Assembly (NCBI GenBank): GCA_963815785.1
Contig: CAWFHZ010000007.1
Coordinates: 496,001 to 560,000, forward strand
Direction of reading: 5' to 3'
DNA from: DATFVA01 sp963815785
GTDB lineage: Bacteria; Bacteroidota; Ignavibacteria; Ignavibacteriales; Ignavibacteriaceae
Length of the DNA stretch: 64,000 bases
Shown: piece after piece, positions 55,247-63,184 of the stretch
Numbering within the stretch: the first letter of the stretch is position 1
Layout of the letters: the number at the start of each line of letters is the position of its first letter
Notes under the pieces: model-generated
The model's database searches: none
Told to the model about the DNA's origin: nothing
What the model saw: only the letters and a program-made list of their open reading frames with translations
Translations under genes and position numbers: made by a program

Positions 55247-55855
55247 ATGATAGATTCGAGAGAAAACAAGAAAGAACAGATTCTTTTAGGTGCAAGAAGG
55301 GTTTTTGCTAAGTACGGTTTTAGTAAAACTACTCTTGATGATATTGGCGAACAGGTTGGAATGAAAAAAAATTCATTGTACCATTACTTTGCTAACAAAG
55401 AAGAAATTTTTAATGAAATAATCAAAACTGATATAGAAGAATATTTTAGAAGGGTAGAAGCAGAATTAAACACTGTAATCTCACCATCAGAAAAACTCAG
55501 AAAATTCCTTTTAATCAGTAACAATTTTGGACAAGAAAAATCCAGTTTTTACAAATTAAGCACCGCTGCAAAAACGGAATTGGCGGACCGGTTTTCCGGG
55601 TTTTATCAGTCCTTGATTAAAAGACAAAAAACAGTAATAAATAAAATATTAATAGAAGGTATGCAAAATAATGATTTTATAAAACATGATTCAGTTCAGT
55701 TATCAGAAGATTTAATCGATTTATTTGTTGCAATTGAGCACCTGGAGTTCAAAATAAATAAACAAACTTTTTTAGGTGATGAATATTTTCTCGAAAATAG
55801 TAGAAAAAAAATGAACCTCCTAAATTTTATAATTAAAGGACTTGAAAAGAAATAG
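55247..55855 (+). CDS. TetR/AcrR-family transcriptional regulator
   Basis: A 202-residue regulator. The N-terminal helix-turn-helix covers about residues 8-55: ENKKEQILLGARRVFAKYGF, then TTLDDIGEQVGMKKNSLYHYF and NKEEIFNEII, the classic TetR pattern. The C-terminal ligand domain is variable and gives no hint of the inducer. It leads the efflux operon (29 bases from its stop to the tolC ATG) and most likely represses it until a toxic compound binds. Confidence 0.93.
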   Translation: MIDSRENKKEQILLGARRVFAKYGFSKTTLDDIGEQVGMKKNSLYHYFANKEEIFNEIIKTDIEEYFRRVEAELNTVISPSEKLRKFLLISNNFGQEKSSFYKLSTAAKTELADRFSGFYQSLIKRQKTVINKILIEGMQNNDFIKHDSVQLSEDLIDLFVAIEHLEFKINKQTFLGDEYFLENSRKKMNLLNFIIKGLEKK

Positions 55856-55883
55856 CAACTTGAAACCAAAGCAGGAAAGAAGG

Positions 55884-57240
55884 ATGAAAAATTTTCTTAT
55901 CAAAATATTTTTTATGAGTCTCTTATTTATTCTCTGTATAGACAATTTATTTGCACAGGCAGATAGTACCGATATTGTGCTTACTCTGGATAAAGCAGTT
56001 TCCATTGCATTGCAGAAAAATTATGATATTCGTTTAGCAGAATTAAGTGTGCTGAAAGCGGATGAGCAAATAACCGAAGCATATGCCGGAGCATGGCCGA
56101 AAATTAATCTTAACGGGCAATATACAAGAAATTTGAAATCTCCGGTCTTATTTATTCCGCCAAATACACCATTTAATCCTTCTCCAAATACGCTTACGTT
56201 TTCAATAGGAGCAAAGAATAGTTATGATCTCGGAATATCACTTTCCCAAACTCTTTACGATCCTCGGCTTGGTACAGCAATAAGCATTGCAAAAAAATAT
56301 TCGCAATATTCAGATCTTTCAAATGAATCAACAAAAGATGATGTAATTGCGCAGGTAAAAGAAAGTTTTTACTACTGTCTTACTTTCTAAAAAGCTTGTG
56401 GATGTTAATGAAGAGAGTTACAAAGTTGCTCAGGCTAATTATGAAAATACCGGTGCATTATATAAACAGGGAGTAGCTTCAGAATATGATTTTTTAAGGG
56501 CCGAAGTTCAGCTTGCAAATGTTAAGCCTTCTCTTATTGAAGCTAAAAATAACCTGCAGCTCGCCATGAATGCCCTTAAAAATCTGCTCTCACTTGATCT
56601 GAATACTACAATTGAAGTTGAAGGAGAATTTAAAGTTGAAAAAGTTTCACAGGATCTTATCGAGAGATCAAATGAAATCTTAAAGGAAAAAAATCCAACT
56701 CTGCAGAAACTTTCTCTTCAAAAACTTATGCTTGAAGAGAATGTGAGTATTGAACAGGCAGCGTATCTTCCAACATTATCTGCTTTTGGTAATTATGCAT
56801 GGCAGACACAGGATAATACTTTCGATTTCAAAAATTACAATTGGGCTAACACAATTACCGTAGGATTACAACTCTCATATCCCATTTTTGATGGATTTAA
56901 AAGAAGTGCAAAGATTCAGCAGGCAAAAATAGATGTAGAAAATCTGGAAGTAACCAGGAATAAAACGGAAGCAGGATTAAAGATAAGCCTTATGCAATCT
57001 AAATTAAAAATGGAGGAAGCATTAGACAGAATTCAAGCCCAGGAAAAAAGTGTACAGCAGGCTCAGAGAGCCTTGGAAATTGCACAAACACGGTATAAAC
57101 AAGGTGTTGGAACCCAGCTTGAAATACTGGATACTCAAAACTCTTTAAGACAGACAAGAATTAATTATGAAAAAGCAGTGTATGATTTTCTTATTTCCAA
57201 AACCGAATGGGAAAAAGTTCTTGGAATAATAACTAAATGA
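55884..57240 (+). CDS. TolC-type outer-membrane efflux protein, interrupted by a 1-base frameshift
   Basis: Outer-membrane channel of a tripartite pump. The ATG at 55884, with GGAAAGAAGG ahead of it, begins a signal peptide (FFMSLLFILCIDNLFAQ); an earlier in-frame TTG at 55842 overlaps tetR. The two outer-membrane efflux protein repeats are clear: LDKAVSIALQKNYDIRLAEL in the first half and SNEILKEKNPTLQKLSLQKL in the second. The first frame stops at TAA 56388-56390, just after KESFYYCL. The continuation SKKLVDVNEESYKVAQ is in the +1 frame. One extra base within about 56379-56390 explains it. The joined protein has 451 residues, normal for the family. Confidence 0.92.
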
Positions 57241-57269
57241 AATTAAATAACCTGAGGAGAAAATTCCTG

Positions 57270-58304
57270 ATGATAAAAATCATTTTTAAAAATTTATTAG
57301 TTGCCTCGATTTTATTGCTTGTGATCAACCAGGGCTGCGGTAAAAATTCGAACCAGCAAAAAACAATTTTAAAACCTGAACCTGTGCAGGTTACACAAGT
57401 TCAGAAAAAAACGATAACAGAAAAAAAGACTTACTCTGGAACCCTTGAGGGTATTGAACAGGCTTCAATTGTTTCAAAAATTGCAGAAAGAATAATTGAC
57501 ATAAAGGTAAAAGTAAACAGTTTTGTGAAGAAAGGTGATCTGCTTATTCAACTTGATCGTTCCGGTGCAACATCAAACTTTCTGCAGACAAAGGCTAATT
57601 ACGAGAATACAAAGAAAAATTATGAAAGGATGAAAGCACTTTATGCTGATGGAGCAATTTCACAACAGCAGCTTGATCAGGCAGAAACAGCTTATGAAGT
57701 TGCTAAAGCAAATTTTGACGCTTCCCAAAGCACGGTTGATCTTGAATCTCCTATAAACGGAATTGTAACTGATCTTGGTGTAAATGTGGGAGATTGGGTG
57801 ACTCCCGGGATGCAGCTTGCAACGGTTGCGAATATTAATAGAATGATAATAAAGTTTTATGTCACTGAAAGTGAAGTGTCGAAAATAAATGTTTCTGATA
57901 ACGTGAAGATTTATTCAGAGTTTAACAAAGAGAAAGCTGTTAATGGAAAAATCACTGAGATTTCCCGTTCGGCTTCTTCGGATGCAAGATCATTTCAGAT
58001 TAAAGCAGAATTTCAGAATATAAAAGGTGATTGGTACAAACCGGGAATGTTTGTAAATGTTGATGTGACTCTGGCTACTCAAAATGATGTGCTTGTCGTT
58101 CCAACTGAAGCAGTAATTTTTACAAACTCCAATAATATTGTTTATAAACTTGTTGGTAAAAAAGCAGTCCCGGTTAATGTAACTGTTGGATTAAGTAATG
58201 AGGATGTAACTGAAATAAGCAGGGGATTAAGCGAAGGCGATACAATAGTTACAGCCGGAATGAATAATCTTTCAGATAGTACCGAAGTCTCCATTATAAA
58301 GTAA
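57270..58304 (+). CDS. RND efflux periplasmic adaptor (membrane fusion) lipoprotein
   Basis: Links the RND pump to the outer-membrane channel. From the ATG at 57270, with GAGGAG at 57254-57259, the protein has 344 residues and starts with a lipoprotein signal ending NQGC. An earlier ATG at 57237 overlaps the tolC stop (ATGA) and would add 11 residues. The lipoyl/barrel-sandwich halves are ASIVSKIAERIIDIKVKVNS and DLESPINGIVTDLGVNVGDW, with a coiled-coil hairpin between them (LQTKANYENTKKNYERMKAL). A beta-barrel and a membrane-proximal domain follow. Confidence 0.94.
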   Translation: MIKIIFKNLLVASILLLVINQGCGKNSNQQKTILKPEPVQVTQVQKKTITEKKTYSGTLEGIEQASIVSKIAERIIDIKVKVNSFVKKGDLLIQLDRSGATSNFLQTKANYENTKKNYERMKALYADGAISQQQLDQAETAYEVAKANFDASQSTVDLESPINGIVTDLGVNVGDWVTPGMQLATVANINRMIIKFYVTESEVSKINVSDNVKIYSEFNKEKAVNGKITEISRSASSDARSFQIKAEFQNIKGDWYKPGMFVNVDVTLATQNDVLVVPTEAVIFTNSNNIVYKLVGKKAVPVNVTVGLSNEDVTEISRGLSEGDTIVTAGMNNLSDSTEVSIIK

Positions 58305-58331
58305 AATTGAAAATTGCAAAACAGGATTTAA

Positions 58332-61300
58332 ATGAAATTAGCAGATGTTTCCATAAAACGACCGGTTTTTACCACAATGATTGTAATGGCAATCCTTGTG
58401 CTTGGATTATTTTCTTTTATAAAGTTAAACGTTGATCAGTTTCCTAATGTTGATATACCCTATGTAACAGTAACAACTGTACTTCCGGGAGCAGGACCAG
58501 AACAGGTTGAATCAGATGTGACAAAAATTATTGAAGATGCTGTAAACCCGATTGCAGGAGTTGATCATATCTCCTCTACTTCACAGGAAGGAGTCTCAAT
58601 TGTTACAATACAATTTAAGCTCGAAGTGCAGGGTGAGGTTGCTTCACAGGAGGTTCGGGAAAAAGTGGCAGCAGTAAGATCTCAGCTTCCTGATAATGTA
58701 GATGAACCCGTAATTCAGAGATTTGATCCTTCAAGTCAGCCGATAATAACACTTACTGTTTCAGGGCAGAGAAGTGAGAAGGAGCTGACCACATTCACAA
58801 AAGATGTAATAAAGAAAAGACTTGAAAATATTTCCGGTGTCGGTTCAGTGACTCTTGTAGGAGGTGCAGAAAGGGAAATACTGGTGTCTGTAGATGCAGA
58901 CAGACTACATGCTTTTAATCTTTCGATTCAGGATGTTATACAGAGTGTAGCAAATTCGAACGTTGAAATTCCGGGTGGAACAATTAAACAGGGTAACAGG
59001 CAGTATATTCTCAGAACCATGGGTAAGCTTAGTAAAGTTTCAGATTTCAGAAATATTATTGTTTCATCGCCCGGTGGTCAGAATATTTATATGAGTGATG
59101 TTGCAACAGTCACCGACAGTACTGAAGAGAAAACCAGCATTACCAGGTTAAACGGAAGTCTCGCAGTAGGTCTTGATATCAGAAAACAATCCGGCAGTAA
59201 TACCGTTCAGGTTGCTGAAAGTGTTAAAAAAGAAATAGCAACGCTCAGAAATGAAATTCCGAAAGACTTTAACATTACTGTAGCCCGTGATAACAGTGAA
59301 TTTATTAAACACTCCATAGATGATGTGCTTTTCGATTTGATATACGGCGCTTTGCTTGCAGTTATTGTTATCTATTTTTTCCTGGCTAACCTTCGTGCTA
59401 CAATTATCAGTGCATTTGCACTCCCAACATCAATAATAGGCAGTTTCATACTGATGTATGCTCTTGGCTTTACATTGAATGTTATGTCACTTCTTGCGCT
59501 TTCATTGGCTGTTGGATTATTGATTGATGATGCAATAGTTGTAATCGAGAATATTTACAGACATATGTCAGAAGGAGAATCCCCGTTAGAAGCTGCAAAA
59601 GCAGCCACTGAAGAAATCGGTCTTGCCGTAATGGCTGTTACATTAACACTTGTTGCGGTATTTGTACCTGTGGCATTTATGCCCGGAATAGTTGGAAGAT
59701 TTTTCTATGAATTTGGACTGACTGTTACAATTGCAGTACTCATTTCACTTTTTGTTGCATTCAGTTTAACGCCAATGCTTTCCTCACGCTGGCTTAAAAG
59801 AGAAGATGAAAGTCTTTCCAAAGATGGAAATATTATTGAGAAAATACTGTATAATTTCAATCATTTTTTTGAATGGCTTAGCGGAAAATACAAGTCTGCA
59901 CTAAACTGGTCCCTGGGCCACAGGAAAACAATTGTGTTCGGATCAATATTGGTTTTCATATTCAGTATCTTCCTTATGGGACTTCTCGGTTCGGAATTCT
60001 TTCCAAGGCAGGATCAGGGAGAATTTACAATAACCATAGATGCGGCTCCCGGAAGTTCGCTTGAAAAAACAAACGAAATTGCCAAACAACTTGAATCAAT
60101 TGTCGCTCAGAAAAAAGGAGTTGTTAATGTACTAACAACAATTGGTGCTGGTAACGATCCGGTTAATGTGGGAAACATTCTGGTCAAGCTGGTTAGTAAA
60201 AAGGATCGTGACTACAGTGTTTTTGATTTTATGGATGAGTTGAGAAATAAAATAAATATTCCCTCCGCAAAAATAAGTTTCGGCATACAGAATGGACCCG
60301 GAAGCGGACAGAAGCCGGTTATTTTCAGTATTCGTGGTGAAGATTTGACTCTATTAAAAAATTATGCGGATAAAGTAGAACAAATTGTTAAAACAACAGC
60401 CGGAGCTGTGGATGTTGAAAGTTCTCTGGAAACTTCAAAACCAGAAGTAAGAGTAACAATAGAAAGACAAAAAGCTTCAGCATTGGGTGTTGATCCGGCT
60501 TCAATTGCAACAGCACTTAGAGCTATGGTTGACGGAATTGATGCAACTAAATATCAGGAGGGAGGCGAACAATACAACGTCAGAGTAAAAGTAAAAGAAA
60601 GTGACAGGAATACCATAAGCGGTGTTTCGAATCTTACGGTTAAAAGTAGAAATAAAACAAGAGCAGGCGGTGTTGTTTTAATTCCCCTTGATGCTGTAGC
60701 GTTTATTAACAAGGGTACGGGACCATCGAAGATTAACCGTTATGACAGGCAGCGTGAAATAAGAATTGAAGCTAATCTATCAGACAGACTTTTGGGAGAA
60801 GTTCTTTCTGATGCACAGAAAAGAATAGATCAAATAAATATTGCCCCGGGTTATAGTATACAGGTTGCAGGAAGCGGTCAGCAGCAGGCAGAATCATTCC
60901 TGAATATTTTGTTATCACTTGCTCTTGCTATAATCTTCGTTTACCTGGTTCTTGCTTCGCAGTTCGAAAGTTTTGTTTATCCGTTCTCTATTATGCTTTC
61001 GCTTCCGATGGCTATTATCGGTGCAGTTATCGCTCTGCTGGTTTTTGGAAGTTCGATGTCTGTTATGTCAATGATCGGTATAATTATGTTGATGGGGCTT
61101 GTAACGAAAAACGGAATTCTGCTTGTCGATTATATCAATGTTCTTAGGGAAAGAGGTATGGAAAGATGGGATGCTACTTTGCAGGCTGGGCAGACAAGAT
61201 TAAGACCAATATTGATGACAACATTCGCGATGATTTTTGGAATGCTGCCGGTCGCTTTTTCATTCGGTGAAGGTTCTGAATTTCGTTCGCCGATGGGACA

Positions 61301-61478
61301 AGCTGTAATTGGAGGACTTATAACTTCAACACTTCTGACTTTATTCATTGTGCCTGTAGTTTATACAATTTTTGATGATTTCTCTCTGGTAAAAATCTTT
61401 AATAAAATTTTCAGAAGATTACCCTCTAAAAAGAAAAGCGGGATTTCAAATACGCCTGCTTCGGAGATAAACAAATGA
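58332..61478 (+). CDS. RND-family (AcrB-like, HAE1) efflux pump
   Basis: The proton-driven inner-membrane pump of the operon, 1048 residues. It starts LADVSIKRPVFTTMIVMAIL, as AcrB-type pumps do. Helix 4 contains the proton-relay Asp pair in LLIDDAIVVIENIYRHM, and GLVTKNGILLVDYINVLRERG lies in the second half. Two large periplasmic loops and about twelve helices give the usual duplicated layout. The substrate range is unknown; multidrug, bile-salt or dye export is common. The next gene overlaps its stop by four bases. Confidence 0.96.
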   Translation: MKLADVSIKRPVFTTMIVMAILVLGLFSFIKLNVDQFPNVDIPYVTVTTVLPGAGPEQVESDVTKIIEDAVNPIAGVDHISSTSQEGVSIVTIQFKLEVQGEVASQEVREKVAAVRSQLPDNVDEPVIQRFDPSSQPIITLTVSGQRSEKELTTFTKDVIKKRLENISGVGSVTLVGGAEREILVSVDADRLHAFNLSIQDVIQSVANSNVEIPGGTIKQGNRQYILRTMGKLSKVSDFRNIIVSSPGGQNIYMSDVATVTDSTEEKTSITRLNGSLAVGLDIRKQSGSNTVQVAESVKKEIATLRNEIPKDFNITVARDNSEFIKHSIDDVLFDLIYGALLAVIVIYFFLANLRATIISAFALPTSIIGSFILMYALGFTLNVMSLLALSLAVGLLIDDAIVVIENIYRHMSEGESPLEAAKAATEEIGLAVMAVTLTLVAVFVPVAFMPGIVGRFFYEFGLTVTIAVLISLFVAFSLTPMLSSRWLKREDESLSKDGNIIEKILYNFNHFFEWLSGKYKSALNWSLGHRKTIVFGSILVFIFSIFLMGLLGSEFFPRQDQGEFTITIDAAPGSSLEKTNEIAKQLESIVAQKKGVVNVLTTIGAGNDPVNVGNILVKLVSKKDRDYSVFDFMDELRNKINIPSAKISFGIQNGPGSGQKPVIFSIRGEDLTLLKNYADKVEQIVKTTAGAVDVESSLETSKPEVRVTIERQKASALGVDPASIATALRAMVDGIDATKYQEGGEQYNVRVKVKESDRNTISGVSNLTVKSRNKTRAGGVVLIPLDAVAFINKGTGPSKINRYDRQREIRIEANLSDRLLGEVLSDAQKRIDQINIAPGYSIQVAGSGQQQAESFLNILLSLALAIIFVYLVLASQFESFVYPFSIMLSLPMAIIGAVIALLVFGSSMSVMSMIGIIMLMGLVTKNGILLVDYINVLRERGMERWDATLQAGQTRLRPILMTTFAMIFGMLPVAFSFGEGSEFRSPMGQAVIGGLITSTLLTLFIVPVVYTIFDDFSLVKIFNKIFRRLPSKKKSGISNTPASEINK

Positions 61479-61774
61479 AAGTAACTTTTCTGGTATACCA
61501 TGACGTACTTGATGAGCGAATAATAGGAATCCTCCGGGAGCTCGGAATTGATGCATACGTAAAATGGGAAAATGTGTTGGGAAAGAGTCACGGAGCCGCA
61601 GCTCATCTTGGTACAAGAACATTTCCGGGTCACGATTCCGTGCGACTAATTCCATTCCAGGAAGAAGAGAAAATGAATATTATGATTTCAAAAATCCAGG
61701 AATTCAATAAACAGGTTGTAAAAAAGGATGATGAAATCAGGTTATATATGATTCCGCTTGAAAGAATTGTCTAA
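61475..61774 (+). CDS. PG0541-type small transporter-associated protein
   Basis: A 99-residue soluble protein that overlaps the end of the RND gene (ATGA). The pattern KVTFLVYHDVLDERIIGILRE, then KWENVLGKSHGAAAHLGT and a late LYMIPLERIV fits the small proteins that follow RND pumps in Bacteroidota (PG0541 family), which have a GlnB/NIL-like ferredoxin fold. The function is not known; a regulatory subunit of the pump is a fair guess. Confidence 0.8.
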   Translation: MKVTFLVYHDVLDERIIGILRELGIDAYVKWENVLGKSHGAAAHLGTRTFPGHDSVRLIPFQEEEKMNIMISKIQEFNKQVVKKDDEIRLYMIPLERIV

Positions 61775-61862
61775 AAAATAATTTTTTAGATTATTAAAAC
61801 CTGATTTTGTATTTTCTTTTAAGTCTAGGGAAATATTTAAAAATATCGGCAGGAAATTTTAT

Positions 61863-62234
61863 ATGAAAAAATTTATTTTTTATCTTTTCTTTTTCATTGT
61901 TGGGGTTGGTTTGTACCTCTATTTTCAAAAAGAAGAAAACTTTAAAATAACCGACCACATTGTTGTTTCACAGGAATCGGGTAGTACGGATATAAATGCT
62001 CCTTCAATTGTAGCCGCTCCTTCATACGGCGTTGTAAAAGGGACAATTAAAAATATCAGTTCCAAGAATTTTAAAGATGTCATAATAATATATCAATCCG
62101 GTAGTGATACAATAAGAGCTTCGGTAGGAAATCTTAATAAAGGACAGGAAGCAGATTTCGAAACAAACCGGATGCGGGTAAACACACGCAACCCCGATTA
62201 TAAAGTTGTTGATATAACATTTAAAGAAGAATAA
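61863..62234 (+). CDS. Small membrane-anchored protein with FxLYD-like domain
   Basis: A 123-residue protein. One N-terminal membrane segment (FIFYLFFFIVGVGLYLYF) is followed by a short linker and a beta-sandwich-like domain: GVVKGTIKNISSKNFKDVII, then TIRASVGNLNKGQEADFETN. This fits the FxLYD type of small extracytoplasmic domain. The function is unknown. It is 88 bases after the pump accessory gene and may be outside that operon. Confidence 0.65.
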   Translation: MKKFIFYLFFFIVGVGLYLYFQKEENFKITDHIVVSQESGSTDINAPSIVAAPSYGVVKGTIKNISSKNFKDVIIIYQSGSDTIRASVGNLNKGQEADFETNRMRVNTRNPDYKVVDITFKEE

Positions 62235-62261
62235 CTTTTAAGTTTCTCTAGCTCTTTCTGA

Positions 62262-62522
62262 TTAAACAGAAACATCTTCTACCTGGTTTTCCTTAAATGG
62301 AAAGTTAAAGAAGAAATGGTTTTCATCTTCTTTAAATACCTTTTCCTTGGATAAGAAATATTTCTCAATTTCATTATCCTTGTTCTTAAAAAGGAAATAA
62401 AGATTTTCTTCAAAAAGCCATTTGGGCAGCCTGATTTTTTTATGACTGGATAAGAAAGCCATATCCAGCATGATTTTTCTCGTAATTCCATTAGATTCAT
62501 TTCTTAAATAAACCGGTCTCAT
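62262..62522 (-). CDS. Small hypothetical protein
   Basis: An 86-residue, charged protein of unknown function, starting MRPVYLRNESNGITRKIM. No membrane segment, signal or known motif is visible. The sequence is rich in Phe, Lys and Glu, like other real proteins of this AT-rich genome. A second overlapping frame of similar length exists, so the coding call is only probable. It is convergent with the FxLYD gene, 27 bases apart. Confidence 0.5.
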   Translation of the reverse strand: MRPVYLRNESNGITRKIMLDMAFLSSHKKIRLPKWLFEENLYFLFKNKDNEIEKYFLSKEKVFKEDENHFFFNFPFKENQVEDVSV

Positions 62523-62643
62523 AATTCACTCTTAAAGTTTTATTCAAAGTTAACTAAAATTAAATTGTTAACATATTAACCCTGGATTTGATATTATACT
62601 AATAAGGATTGGATTCGATTGGATAAACACCCCGTAATAAAAA

Positions 62644-62670
62644 TAAAAAAGCCGTTCACAAAGTAACGGC
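62644..62670 (-). terminator. Rho-independent terminator of the tRNA transcription unit
   Basis: On the minus strand GCCGTT-actttgtg-AACGGC is followed by TTTTTTATTTT. It lies downstream of tRNA-Val and its broken copy and would end their transcript. Confidence 0.7.
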
Positions 62671-62681
62671 AATTTTAAGTA

Positions 62682-62733
62682 GTGGGGGCTAATGGATTCT
62701 TCCAAAGGAATGCCTTAGGCAGAACCAATGACC
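62682..62733 (-). pseudogene. Partial tRNA-Val copy interrupted by a 22-base palindromic insert
   Basis: Plus-strand bases 62682-62699 repeat the 3' end of the tRNA-Val gene (GTGGGGGCTAATGGATTC) exactly, and 62722-62733 continue it (GAACCAATGACC). Between them sit 22 bases (62700-62721) made of two small palindromes, TTCCAAAGGAA and TGCCTTAGGCA. After GACC the match to the tRNA ends. The intact gene lies 137 bases away on the same strand. Confidence 0.75.
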
Positions 62734-62783
62734 ACAAAAAAATTAAAACAAGAGGTAAGACCAAATAGATTTAAAACGCAAAA

Positions 62784-62810
62784 TGCCTGCAACTATAACA
62801 ATTGCAGGCA
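62784..62810 (-). terminator. Hairpin directly after tRNA-Val
   Basis: TGCCTGCAA (62784-62792) and TTGCAGGCA (62802-62810) are perfect 9-bp inverted repeats, 9 bases from the 3' end of tRNA-Val. On the minus strand TTTTGCGTTTT follows. It can serve as a terminator or a processing signal. Confidence 0.65.
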
Positions 62811-62819
62811 ATATTTTGG

Positions 62820-62894
62820 TGGGGGCTAATGGATTCGAACCAATGACCCTCTGCTTGTAAGGCAGATGCTCTAAACCAACTGAGCTAAGCCCCC
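62820..62894 (-). tRNA. tRNA-Val (anticodon TAC)
   Basis: The minus strand folds as a cloverleaf: acceptor GGGGGCT/AGCCCCC, D arm GCTCAGTTGGTTTAGAGC, anticodon stem CTGCC around TTACAAG (anticodon TAC) and T arm GGTTCGAATCC. The discriminator base is A, as usual for valine. CCA is not encoded. Confidence 0.97.
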
Positions 62895-62990
62895 GGAATA
62901 CATACAATTTCAATAAAAGAACAACTAAAATTTGAGGTTCAAATATTGGATAATTTTTATTATTATCCAAGTTATAAACAGTACTATTTG

Positions 62991-63063
62991 AGCGAGCGAC
63001 GGGGCTCGAACCCGCGACATCTTGCTTGGGAAGCAAGTACTCTACCAACTGAGTTACGCTCGC
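62991..63063 (-). tRNA. tRNA-Gly (anticodon TCC)
   Basis: The minus strand folds as a cloverleaf: acceptor GCGAGCG/CGCTCGC, D arm AACTCAGTTGGTAGAGT, anticodon stem CTTGC/GCAAG around TTCCCAA (anticodon TCC) and T arm GGGTTCGAGCCC. The discriminator is T. CCA is not encoded. It lies 96 bases upstream of tRNA-Val in the same unit. Confidence 0.97.
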
Positions 63064-63081
63064 AAATTATTTCGCAAATTA

Positions 63082-63120
63082 AAACTGAGCTTGCCTGCCG
63101 TTAGGCAGGTTACGCTTGCA
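63082..63120 (-). pseudogene. Partial tRNA-Gly 5' copy interrupted by a 20-base palindromic insert
   Basis: Plus-strand AACTGAG (63083-63089) and TTACGCTTGCA (63110-63120) together repeat the 5' end of the tRNA-Gly gene (AACTGAGTTACGCTCGCA) with one mismatch. Between them lie 20 bases holding CCTGCC-gtta-GGCAGG. A short direct repeat CGCAAATTA (63061-63069 and 63073-63081) links the gene and the copy. The match is short, so confidence is moderate. Confidence 0.5.
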
Positions 63121-63184
63121 CAACTAAATAAAATTAAAGAACTATTCTGAAATTAACCACACTATTTATCTAATTCAACTTCGC

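Noticed and set aside
55842..55883. TTG start for the TolC protein at 55842
   Set aside because: It overlaps tetR and puts a charged stretch before the signal peptide; ATG 55884 has a good ribosome binding site.
62743..63048. Open frame of 101 codons on the minus strand across both tRNA genes
   Set aside because: It runs through the tRNA-Val and tRNA-Gly genes and translates their conserved arms; it is a by-product of tRNA sequence, not a protein gene.
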